Origin: Syntrophus buswellii
GTDB taxonomy: Bacteria; Desulfobacterota; Syntrophia; Syntrophales; Syntrophaceae
Length of the DNA: 64,000 nt
Direction: 5' to 3'
NCBI RefSeq assembly: GCF_046097065.1
Contig: NZ_CP175563.1
Coordinates: 992,001 to 1,056,000 of the forward strand
Part shown: in pieces, positions 7,833 to 16,036 of the stretch
Numbering within the stretch: position 1 is the first letter of the stretch
How the letters are laid out: each line of letters starts with the position of its first letter
Program-made: the position numbers and the translations under genes
Notes under the pieces: generated by a model
Database searches by the model: none
What the model was told of the DNA's origin: nothing
Seen by the model: the letters and a program-made list of their open reading frames with translations, nothing else

Positions 7833-9236
7833 GAAATCATCGTTACAATTCCACAATCATACCCAGCCGAAAGAGACTATATTATTTCCGTCATCCTTAA
7901 AGAGTTCCTTGGATTAGATTATGTTATCCAGAGAACAGGGAGAGCAAATGTCTGTATTTCTGATAAGGATAACAGGCGTCGACTCATAATTGCGGACTGC
8001 CTATTTGCAATCTCGGAGGAGCAATGGCTGACCAATAAGTCACTTCCCAAACAACCCCTCAACGTTTTGGACCATCGGCTATTTGGCTTTGACAACGCCC
8101 TTGGGTTTCCATCTTTACCAGTCATTTATGGTGATCTTAAATCCCATCTTGATGGGCCAAATCATGCGCAGAATACACCTAATGGTCAAGAATTCTGGCT
8201 ACCGATCGACATCTTTGGCGCCTGTTTTTTCATGCTCACGAGATATGAGGAACTGGTTAAAACAGATAGAGATGAACACAACAGGTTTCCTCCAAAAGCG
8301 ATGCTTGCACACCAGGAAGGATTTATCGAAAGGCCCATTGTCAATGAGTACATCGAAATTTTATGGTCAGGGCTGAAAAGGGTGTGGCCGTCGCTCATAA
8401 GAAAAAAGCGTGAATATCGATTGCTTCTTAGCCACGACGTGGATGACATCTTATCTGTAGTCGGGAAACCATTGAAACAAGTTATCCGGAGAATAGGCGG
8501 TGATTTAATAGTCAGACGCGATCTGATCATGGTCTTAAGGAATATGCAGGCTGCTTGGCTGGGTTGCGCCGAAAAAGATCCCTTCAATACATTTGACTTC
8601 ATCATGGATTTAAGTGAGAAGAATGGTGTTTCAAGCACGTTCAACTTCATGACCGACTTGGGACATACCAAGTATGACCAGCGCTATAACATAGATCATC
8701 CTTGGGCTCGCCATTGTCTTCGACGAATTGTTCAACGCGGTCATCTCATCGGATTTCATCCTACATATGGAAGTTATTTAAATGCGGAGAGAACAAAGAG
8801 CGAGTTCCTTCGGTTAAAAATGGCGGCTGAAGAAGAGGGGGCAGAACAGAATGAATGGGGTGGCCGCCAACATTACTTGAGATGGCAAAATCCCACAACA
8901 TGGCAACACTGGGAAGAAGCAGGTCTCAATTATGACAGTACGTTAGGTTTTGCCGATCTAATCGGATTTAGAACAGGATGTTGTTACGAATATCCAGTTT
9001 TTAACCTGCAAGAAAGAAAGAAACTTAATTTGAGGGAACGATCACTGATGGTCATGGACGGCACCGTTACTGATCGTGACGGAACGATTACAAACATATT
9101 GTGGGGAAAGATATTCCATCTGAATGATATTTGCAAAAAATTTTCTGGCGATTTTACATTGCTCTGGCATAACGGAAAAGTAGCTTCACGAAGGCAAAGA
9201 AAATTGTATCTTTCCACAATTGATTCAATACTATGA
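7830..9236 (+). CDS. Polysaccharide-deacetylase-like protein, intact paralogue
   Basis: The 468-residue protein has a large N-terminal region (1-200) and a NodB-like deacetylase region starting at RLLLSHDVDD (residue about 205), the usual metal-binding Asp-Asp motif, followed by FNFMTDLG and GHLIGFHPTYGSY, which holds the typical His-x-x-x-Ser/Tyr pair. It closely resembles the broken gene at 14571-16002 in the polysaccharide locus, down to phrases such as NRQHYLRW/GRQHYLRW and STLGFAD/TTLGFAD. I start at the ATG at 7830, preceded by AAAGG. It likely removes acetyl groups from a surface glycan or its precursor. The gene is AT-rich and lies among IS fragments, so it may have arrived with them. 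Confidence 0.75.
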   Translation: MEIIVTIPQSYPAERDYIISVILKEFLGLDYVIQRTGRANVCISDKDNRRRLIIADCLFAISEEQWLTNKSLPKQPLNVLDHRLFGFDNALGFPSLPVIYGDLKSHLDGPNHAQNTPNGQEFWLPIDIFGACFFMLTRYEELVKTDRDEHNRFPPKAMLAHQEGFIERPIVNEYIEILWSGLKRVWPSLIRKKREYRLLLSHDVDDILSVVGKPLKQVIRRIGGDLIVRRDLIMVLRNMQAAWLGCAEKDPFNTFDFIMDLSEKNGVSSTFNFMTDLGHTKYDQRYNIDHPWARHCLRRIVQRGHLIGFHPTYGSYLNAERTKSEFLRLKMAAEEEGAEQNEWGGRQHYLRWQNPTTWQHWEEAGLNYDSTLGFADLIGFRTGCCYEYPVFNLQERKKLNLRERSLMVMDGTVTDRDGTITNILWGKIFHLNDICKKFSGDFTLLWHNGKVASRRQRKLYLSTIDSIL

Positions 9237-9246
9237 TTTGAAGAGA

Positions 9247-9345
9247 GATTTGCATAATTCAGTTTTTTCTTTTGCCTTCATTTTGGGCGTTATTTATTCA
9301 ATTTTTGTTTGGGAACGAACGTTTCTGACCGACCGTTTGTCTTTT
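9247..9345 (+). repeat. Divergent partial copy of the TTTGCATAA repeat
   Basis: About 95 bp roughly 80 percent identical, in direct orientation, to the first part of the 217-bp repeat at 9768-9865. It shares TTTGCATAAT, CAGTTTTTTCTTTTGCC and the GGGCG segment. Together the two copies bracket the ISL3-type transposase fragment. Confidence 0.7.
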
Positions 9346-9352
9346 TCATAAA

Positions 9353-9765
9353 GTGAGGTATATCGGCATCGATGAATTCAGTATCCGGAAGGGTCACGAG
9401 TACATGACCACGGTGATGGATCTCTCTGAAGGGCGGATCCTTTTTGCCGCTGAGGGAAAGGGCAAAGAAGGGATTTTGCTCTTCCTGAAAAAACTGGCAC
9501 GCAAAGGGAAAAAACTGCGAGCGGTTGCAATGGACATGGGAATTCCCTTCTTCTCTGCCGTACGGGAAGTCCTTCCCAATATAGATATTGTCTTCGACCG
9601 TTACCATATTATGGCTCTGATGAACCAAGGCATCGAAAACTTACGCAGAGATCAACAGAAAGAACTTGATGATATCGGGAAGCAAACCCTCACGGGAAAC
9701 CGCTTTCTCCTTTTACGCAATTATGATTCCCTGAAGCCGGACCATAAGGAGCGCCTCGATGCACT
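9353..9765 (+). pseudogene. Internal fragment of ISL3-type transposase
   Basis: About 138 codons match the central catalytic part of ISL3-family transposases: YIGIDEFSIRKGHEYMTTVM with the first Asp, RAVAMDMGIPFFSAVREVLP with the second, and IVFDRYHIMALMNQGIENLR. The zinc-binding N-terminus and the C-terminal part with the last Glu are missing. The frame is cut at 9765 by the 217-bp repeat, after which the apparent ORF reads into unrelated sequence until 9832. Confidence 0.88.
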
Positions 9766-9981
9766 GAGAGGTTTGCATAATACAGTTTTTTCTTTTGCCC
9801 TCATTTTGGGCGTAATTTTTTCAATATTTTGACTGGAAACGAACGTTTCCGACCACCTGTTTGGCTTTAAAACTGCTCTTTAACAAGCTTTCAGCACCCG
9901 AGGTGATCCCAGGGAGTGTTTCTTTGCATAATTATCTGCAATGTTATTATACCGTTACAGCTATCCCCTGTTTTCTGATGC
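9765..9981. repeat. 217-bp inverted repeat, copy B
   Basis: Reverse complement of 5719-5935. It starts where the ISL3-type frame breaks and ends where the complete IS1182 element begins. It contains TTTGCATAAT twice (about 9772 and 9934) and GCTCTTTAACAA near 9875, the boxA-like word known from rRNA antitermination leaders. Confidence 0.9.
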
Positions 9982-11570
9982 CTAGGAGTCTGTCGGACTT
10001 TCCGACGTAATATGGTATAATCGCTCATCTTTGAATGCAGGAGTATAACGGATGAGCGCCAATTTTATTCAATGTGATCGAAGGACGTCTTTTTTGCTTC
10101 CGCCGTCAATTGATGACTGGCTTCCTGACGGTCACCTTGCCCGGTTTGTGGTTGAGATTGTAGCCCAGCTCAACCTTCGTTCTTTGAGGGATTCCTATGC
10201 CGGTCGCGGTTCACAAGCGCACAGTCCGGCAATGCTGACAGCACTTTTATTTTACGGTTATGCCACAGGTGTTTTCTCCAGCCGCAAACTGGAGCGCAGC
10301 ACCTATGATTCGGTGGCTTTCCGGTACATAGCAGCCAACACGCATCCGGACCATGATACGATTGCCAGTTTTCGGCGACGCTTTCTGAAAGAATTGTCCG
10401 AACTGTTCGTTCAGATCCTGATGATTGCCCGCCAGATGGGCGTGCTTAAACTCGGGAAAGTCAGTCTTGACGGCAGCAAGATCAAAGCGAACGCTTCCCG
10501 GCATCGGGCATTGAGCTATGGTCACGCCTGCAAGCTGGAGGCACAGATTAAAGCCGAAGTCGCTGAACTGCTCAAGAAGGCGGAAGCTGCGGATCGTTCC
10601 GACCTTCCCGATGGACTGAGCATTCCCGAGGAGCTTGAGCGCCGGGGAAAACGCCTGGCGGCCATTGCTGCGGCCAAGGCAGAAATCGAACGGCGCGCGG
10701 CAGAGCGTCATGCGCGTGAGCAAGCCGCCTACGAGGAAAAGATTGCCCGGCGCATCAAGAAGGAACAGGAAACCGGCAAGAAACCCCGAGGCAAACAGCC
10801 AAAGCCGCCGGTGTCCGGCCCGCGTTCCAGTGATCAGGTCAATCTGACCGACGAAGAATCCCGGATCATGCCCGCTTCCGGTGGAGGATTCGAGCAGGGA
10901 TACAATGCCCAGGCGGTTGCCGACACGACATCCAAACTCATCATTTCCGCTCATGTCACACAGCACCCTAATGACAAGCAGGAAATCGAGCCGACGTTGG
11001 AACACTTGGCGGCATTGCCGGAGGAACTGGGAGCTGTGACTGATTTGATCGCCGACAGTGGTTACTTCAGCGAGGCAAATGTCACTGCCTGCGAAAAGCA
11101 GGGATTGACTCCTTATATCGCCGCCGGTCGGAAAGAACACAATGAACCCCTTTGGGACCGATTCCAGGAACCGCCGCCGCTGCCGGAAGCCGCAGATGCA
11201 GTAACAAGAATGAAGCACCGGCTTAAGACTACAGCGGGAAAGGCTATCTACGCATTACGAAAGACGACATCGGAACCCGTCTTTGGCATCATCAAGGCAG
11301 TCATGGGATTTCGAAGTTTCTCGATGCGTGGTTTTGAGAAGGCACAAGGGGAATGGAATCTTGCCTGCATAGCCTGGAACATCAAAAGACTGCATACCCT
11401 GACCACATAGATTGAAAAAGAACATGGTTTCCCTGAGGTATTAAGGAAACATTCATAATGCATCCGAGCATCAAGCCGTCATGGATGCCAACCTCTATTT
11501 AAATGAACAAAATAATCTCGGACTTTTCATCAATAAAGTAGCTGAACCGTCAAGTCCGACAGACTCCTAG
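9982..11570 (+). mobile_element. Complete IS1182-type insertion sequence (copy 2)
   Basis: The 1,589-bp element has 19-bp perfect inverted ends, CTAGGAGTCTGTCGGACTT at 9982 and its complement ending at 11570. It carries one intact transposase. I see no target duplication: the left flank is the 217-bp repeat, the right flank an IS5-type transposase fragment. The left junction reads CCTAGG, a palindrome. Confidence 0.9.
10052..11410 (+). CDS. IS1182-family transposase
   Basis: The 452-residue DDE transposase has the N-terminal DUF772-like part (FLLPPSIDDWLPDGHLARFV; THPDHDTIASFRRRFL), the first catalytic Asp in KVSLDGSKIKANAS, a charged central spacer rich in Ala, Glu and Arg, the second Asp in LIADSGYFSE, and the C-terminal EPVFGIIKAVMGFRSFSMRG with the last Glu. 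AGGAG precedes the ATG. The product is intact and of usual length. Its last third is repeated at 3757-4199. Confidence 0.93.
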   Translation: MSANFIQCDRRTSFLLPPSIDDWLPDGHLARFVVEIVAQLNLRSLRDSYAGRGSQAHSPAMLTALLFYGYATGVFSSRKLERSTYDSVAFRYIAANTHPDHDTIASFRRRFLKELSELFVQILMIARQMGVLKLGKVSLDGSKIKANASRHRALSYGHACKLEAQIKAEVAELLKKAEAADRSDLPDGLSIPEELERRGKRLAAIAAAKAEIERRAAERHAREQAAYEEKIARRIKKEQETGKKPRGKQPKPPVSGPRSSDQVNLTDEESRIMPASGGGFEQGYNAQAVADTTSKLIISAHVTQHPNDKQEIEPTLEHLAALPEELGAVTDLIADSGYFSEANVTACEKQGLTPYIAAGRKEHNEPLWDRFQEPPPLPEAADAVTRMKHRLKTTAGKAIYALRKTTSEPVFGIIKAVMGFRSFSMRGFEKAQGEWNLACIAWNIKRLHTLTT

Positions 11571-11797
11571 AACCACTCTTTTGATATTGAAGGCCATGGC
11601 CCCGCAGAGGTGATCCCAGCCCTCCTTGAAGAGAGAGGTAAAGCGGGCCTTTCCCGCCCCATGGTATTTTTCGGTGATCCCGAAATACTGCTCGATCTTG
11701 TACCGAACTTTGGAGATTTTCTTGTTCTGCTTGATCTCATTTTCTGTAAGGGTTGCGTTAATCTGGTTCTTTCGCATGATTCCGTCACCCATACCTA
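11571..11797 (-). pseudogene. C-terminal fragment of IS5-type transposase
   Basis: On the minus strand about 75 codons resemble the C-terminus of IS5-type transposases (KVRYKIEQYFGITEKYHGAG and then DHLCGAMAFNIKRV). The 5' part is cut at the small TTTGCATAA-ended element at 11797, and the 3' end is cut by the IS1182-type element at 11570, which supplies a foreign stop. It is a remnant only. Confidence 0.75.
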
Positions 11798-11923
11798 AAC
11801 GTTTGCATAAGTAAGCAATTTATTTGAATACTCAAAATGGGTAAACGCAATCAGCTAAATATACTGAATATTCCGAATTGCGAATTTCCCTCGAATGAGA
11901 AATCCGCAGTTATGCAAACGTTT
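11797..11923. repeat. 127-bp MITE-like element with 14-bp inverted ends
   Basis: The ends are AAACGTTTGCATAA (11797-11810) and its exact complement TTATGCAAACGTTT (11910-11923), enclosing about 100 AT-rich bases with no gene. The same TTTGCATAA word marks other repeats in this window at 5768, 5920, 5972, 9249, 9772 and 9934. Size and ends fit a miniature inverted-repeat element, though no target duplication is evident. Confidence 0.6.
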
Positions 11924-12031
11924 CATGGAGCACTTCAAACTCCGCCTCTATCACCTACATACTCAGAGGTGCTTATTAACCGGATGAACCCAAAAGATTC
12001 GCCTTTTTTATCCATTCCGTAGGAGTATCGT

Positions 12032-13192
12032 ATGACAAAAGTGCTTCACGTGGTTCTCAATCAGGTTACAAAAGACACAAGAGTCCTTAAGGAAGTGGAA
12101 TCACTGGGCAGGAACGGATACCAAGTCACAGTGCTGGGAGTTCAGAATGATGCGGGGGATCTTCCTGCCGTGGAAGCGCACCCTTTTTTTAAAATAACCA
12201 GGATCAAGTTGAGTACGAAAAAGCTCCCGAAAGTAAGGCTTTTACAGTACTTAAAATACATGGAGTACCTGTTTCGGGCGGTGCGTTTTGCCAGAGAATA
12301 TTCACCGGCAATCATTCATTGTCATGATTTGAATGCGCTTCCGGTCGGCGTTCTTTCTCGTGCAAGGCAAATCATCTATGATTCCCATGAATTTCATCGC
12401 GGCAGAGACGCTCAGGGGCGATTCATGAACCTTTCTAGCGGCCTGATAGAAAATCTGCTTGCTAAAAGAGCGGATATCATCATCACCGTAAACGAGGAAA
12501 TCGCCTTGCGCCTTCAGTCCATTCTGGGCCGGGATGTTTCCTGTATACTCAATGCGGACCGCAGGGCTGATCTAGGCGCACTGCCCGGTGAAAACGGGAT
12601 GACCCTGAGAGAAAAATTATCAATTCCGAAAGAAGTGAAAATCATTGTCTATGCAGGAAGACTGTTCGCGGGAAGAGGGCTGGTCAACCTCTTGAAAATG
12701 GTCCCTTATCTGAAGAACAGTGTGGTCATCATCATGGGGGAAGGTCCCTTTCTTCCCAATCTTCAGGCGCTGATCGAAAAGGATCATCTTTCGGGAAAGG
12801 TCTTCCTGGTTCCAGCGGTTCCCTACCGCGACGTTTCCCGGTATCTGTCAACGACAGATCTCGGGATCATCCCGTCAGCAAATACATCGGAAAGTTATTT
12901 CTTGAGTCTCGGGAACAAGTTCTTCCATTATGTTGCCGCCGGAATTCCTGTGGCTGTCCCTGAACGTCCAGTATTGAGACAGATTCTGAAGAAATACGGA
13001 ATCGGCATTGTAATTGATACCGGAAACCCCGAAGCCATGGCGGAAGAAATAAACCGCATGTTTGACAATGAGGAACATTACCGGGAATACAGAGCCCGTG
13101 TTGCGAAGGCGGCGGCGGAGTTCAACTGGGACAATGAAGAAAAAAAGCTTGTCGATTTATATGCCGGACTCGCCGGATCAAAGATCCCGTGA
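12032..13192 (+). CDS. Glycosyltransferase family 4 (first gene of glycan locus)
   Basis: The 386-residue protein has the two-Rossmann GT-B layout of GT4 enzymes. The N-terminal half carries KVLHVVLNQVTKDTRVLKEV and IIHCHDLNALPVG; the C-terminal half carries the sugar-nucleotide region IIVYAGRLFAGRGLVNLLK, IIMGEGPFLPNL and the end motif SLGNKFFHYVAAGIPVAVPE, where the usual Glu-x7-Glu is partly altered. It presumably adds one sugar to the lipid-linked repeat unit on the cytoplasmic face. TAGGAG precedes the ATG. It is the first GC-rich gene after the IS region and is followed 60 bp later by the flippase. Confidence 0.85.
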   Translation: MTKVLHVVLNQVTKDTRVLKEVESLGRNGYQVTVLGVQNDAGDLPAVEAHPFFKITRIKLSTKKLPKVRLLQYLKYMEYLFRAVRFAREYSPAIIHCHDLNALPVGVLSRARQIIYDSHEFHRGRDAQGRFMNLSSGLIENLLAKRADIIITVNEEIALRLQSILGRDVSCILNADRRADLGALPGENGMTLREKLSIPKEVKIIVYAGRLFAGRGLVNLLKMVPYLKNSVVIIMGEGPFLPNLQALIEKDHLSGKVFLVPAVPYRDVSRYLSTTDLGIIPSANTSESYFLSLGNKFFHYVAAGIPVAVPERPVLRQILKKYGIGIVIDTGNPEAMAEEINRMFDNEEHYREYRARVAKAAAEFNWDNEEKKLVDLYAGLAGSKIP

Positions 13193-13254
13193 TTTCCATA
13201 GAAGCAGGCTTTTTGCTAATGCTTTGATTGTCCCGGAAAGGGTGGCCGATCTCC

Positions 13255-14577
13255 TTGACTACTGAGGCACTTTGGGAAACGATAGCAAGAAAAACGAAGA
13301 AGATCCTTCCCAAGGACCATTTTATCCGCAGTGCCATGATCCTTGCCGGGGGAACCAGCCTTGCCCAGGGTCTAGCCATCATCTTTTCTCCCGTTCTGAC
13401 CCGCTTGTATACCCCCAATGACTTTGGAATCCTGGTCGTCTATGCATCCCTTCTGACCATGTCTCTGAATTTTACCTCTCTGAGGTATGAGTTTGCGATT
13501 CCCATACCGGAAGATAATCAGACGGCGATCGATGTCTTGAGTCTATGCATTGGATTGGTCTTTATTACGGCGTTGCTGGCCGTCCTTGGCGTCTGGTTAT
13601 TTTCTCCCAAACTTATTCAGGTGGAGCGTTTCAGCGTACTCGAACCCTATCTGTGGGTTCTGCCTGTTGGCTTATTTCTGGCCGGCGTCTATAACGTCTT
13701 CAATTACTGGGCTGTGCGGGAACGCATGTACCCTGTTATCGCGAGGACACGAATTTCTCAGGGGATTTCTGGAACTCTAACCCAGTTGGGATTAGGTTTT
13801 ATCAGTTTTGGGCCTTTGGGGCTTCTTCTGGGCCAGATTGTGGGTGAATGTGCCGGTTTGGGGACGCTGGCCAAGCTGTTCTGGAAAAAGAACAAGCATT
13901 GCCTCCGTTCCGTGTCCATGGCCAATCTTCGTGCCGCGGCACGCCGGTACAAAGACTTCCCCATGTACCAGACAAGTGCGTCTCTTTTGAACAGCGCCGG
14001 TTTGCAGGTTCCGCCATTGCTGTTTGCCGCCTATTACGGCGTTGAGGTGGCCGGATGGTTCTATCTGACCCAGAAGGTGCTTGCCAAGCCGATTTCCCTG
14101 GTAGGGGCTTCCGTCTCCAAGGCCTTTCTCGGAGAAGCGGCAAGGCTGGCCAAGGAACCACGTAAACTTAAGAAATTGTTCAGAGATATGAATCGCCGTC
14201 TGTTCCTGCTCGGTATTGTGCCCAGCATCTTGCTTGCGGTTGCCGGGCAGTGGATCTTCACCTTTGTTTTCGGGGCGAAATGGGTGCAGAGCGGCGTATA
14301 CGTTCAGGTGATGGCTTTCGTATTCCTGTTCAAACTGACAACGGATTCCGTCATCAATTTTTCGATTATCGAGAGGCAGGGATTCTCCTTCTCATGGGCA
14401 CTCATGCGCCTTTCCCTTGTCGTGATCGGCATTCTTTCCGCGGCATGGTTCGGGTTATCGGATTTCTGGGCGGTTGTATGCTTTGCCGTGGCGATGATCG
14501 TTTCTTACATCATCAAATATATCATGTGGGATTACGTCGTCAGACAAATGATTGTCCAGCGGGAAACAACATGCTGA
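13255..14577 (+). CDS. Wzx-like polysaccharide flippase
   Basis: The protein of about 440 residues has the pattern of oligosaccharide flippases of the MOP superfamily: a start like FIRSAMILAGGTSLAQGLAI followed by SPVLTRLYTPNDFG, then around twelve hydrophobic segments to the C-terminus. It should move undecaprenyl-linked repeat units across the inner membrane. No ATG lies near the expected start. I use the TTG at 13255, preceded by GGAAAGGG at a good distance; a TTG at 13228 is possible but lacks a ribosome site. Its last bases overlap the start of the deacetylase-like pseudogene (ATGCTGA), so the genes are translationally linked. Confidence 0.85.
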   Translation: MTTEALWETIARKTKKILPKDHFIRSAMILAGGTSLAQGLAIIFSPVLTRLYTPNDFGILVVYASLLTMSLNFTSLRYEFAIPIPEDNQTAIDVLSLCIGLVFITALLAVLGVWLFSPKLIQVERFSVLEPYLWVLPVGLFLAGVYNVFNYWAVRERMYPVIARTRISQGISGTLTQLGLGFISFGPLGLLLGQIVGECAGLGTLAKLFWKKNKHCLRSVSMANLRAAARRYKDFPMYQTSASLLNSAGLQVPPLLFAAYYGVEVAGWFYLTQKVLAKPISLVGASVSKAFLGEAARLAKEPRKLKKLFRDMNRRLFLLGIVPSILLAVAGQWIFTFVFGAKWVQSGVYVQVMAFVFLFKLTTDSVINFSIIERQGFSFSWALMRLSLVVIGILSAAWFGLSDFWAVVCFAVAMIVSYIIKYIMWDYVVRQMIVQRETTC

Positions 14578-16002
14578 AAATCAAGGTTCCGCCATCCTAT
14601 CCCAAGGAGCGGGCTTATATCATTGATGTGATCTTCAAGCTGTTTCTCGGACTGGACTGTCAAACGGAGATAGAGAACCGCTCGGATACGCTGATTTCGT
14701 CGGATCATCTCAACAGCGTCATTCTTCCGGACGTCCTGTTTCAATGTTCGAGAGAAAAATGGCTGACTGCGGACTCACTGCCCAAAAAGCCGTTGAGCAT
14801 ATGGGATGCGGGTTCCCTCGGCGGGAACTGCACCTTGACCGATTTCCGGATTCCTGTCATCTACGGATCGGCAACCCAAAAACATCTAGCACCCGTTCAG
14901 ACAGCCGGGCACCGGATTATTGAACTGCCCATCGACATCCTGGGTTCCGCCTTCTTCATGCTCTCACGCTATGAGGAAGCCGTCCTGAAAGAGCGGGATG
15001 TCTTCGGACGTTTCCCGGCGGAAGCATCGCTTGCCTATCAGGAAGGATTTCTGAGGCGTCCGATCGTGAACGAGTATGCTGAAATCCTCTGGTCGTGCCT
15101 GAGTTACGGCAAGGCTGGTTCAGACGGGAAGATTGGCGACAGACGCTCCGTGATGCGGAAACCCCGCCAGTTTCGGACCATGGTCAGTTGTGATGTGGAT
15201 CATCCCTATGCCCGGAATGTGAAAAGTTTGCGCATGACCCTGCGAAACATGGCGGGAGATGTTCTGAAGCGCCGGAGCGCCGTTGCAGCCCTCAGGACGG
15301 GGCTCAATACCGTCTGCTCTTCCTGCGGGTACTACGGCTTTGATCCGATGGACAACTTCGACTGGATCATGGATACAAACGAAAAGGCCGGCAATCGCGT
15401 GGCCTTCTATTTCTTCGCCGATCTGTCCGTTCCGAAAATGGACGGCAACTACAGCATTCACGAGCCCCGCATTCGTGCGCTGATGAGGCGCATTAGCGCC
15501 CGTGGGCATGAGATCGGACTTCATGGGAGTTTCGGCACCTATCTCGATGAGCTTCAGTGTTCAAAGGAGGCGGGAATTCTGCGGGCTGTCATGGAGGCGG
15601 AAGGAATCCGGCAGGCCGAACTGGGAAACCGCCAGCATTACCTCCGCTGGAGTACGCCGGAAACGGCCTCCAATCTTGAAAAGGCCGGTATCAGCTATGA
15701 TACGACCCTCGGTTTTGCCGACCAGCCCGGATAACGATGCGGCACGTGCTTTGAATATCCCTTGTATGATTTAATCGAAGGAAGGCCGCTTCAACTATGG
15801 CAATACCCCCCTGATTCTCATGGAGTGTTCTGTTCTTGAGGAACGGTATCTGGGCATGGGCTGCACCGATTCGGCGGCGGATCTCATGGGTGAACTGAAA
15901 GAGCAGGTTCGGAAATTCGGAGGTAATTTTACTCTGCTCTGGCATGGCAGCAGGTTGGGGCGCAAAGAAGCGCGAAGCATCTACAGGGAATTGGTGGTTT
16001 GA
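14571..16002 (+). pseudogene. Polysaccharide-deacetylase-like gene broken by nonsense and frameshift
   Basis: The frame from the ATG at 14571 matches the intact paralogue at 7830-9236 throughout (SYPKERAYIIDVIFKLFLGL; MVSCDVDHPYARN with the Asp motif; HEIGLHGSFGTYL). At 15732 it meets TAA, yet the same frame continues with RCGTCFEYPLYDLIEGRPL, where the paralogue has RTGCCYEYPVFNL. Near 15800-15815, at a run of six C, the match shifts one frame and continues as LILMECSVLEERYLGMG and GGNFTLLWHGSRLGRKEA to a stop at 16002. Two independent lesions make this a real pseudogene or a truncated 387-residue protein lacking its C-terminal part; sequencing error at the C run is possible for one of the two. 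Confidence 0.85.
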
Positions 16003-16036
16003 TCAACCGGTCGCTGCGGAAGGGGCATGTGAGAAG

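Noticed and set aside
11837..12022. 61-codon open frame over the MITE-like element
   Set aside because: It runs across the inverted end of the repeat and has no protein-like conservation.
14250..14570. N-terminal extension of the deacetylase-like frame
   Set aside because: It overlaps the flippase gene in another frame and has no homology; the paralogue begins at the position equivalent to 14571.
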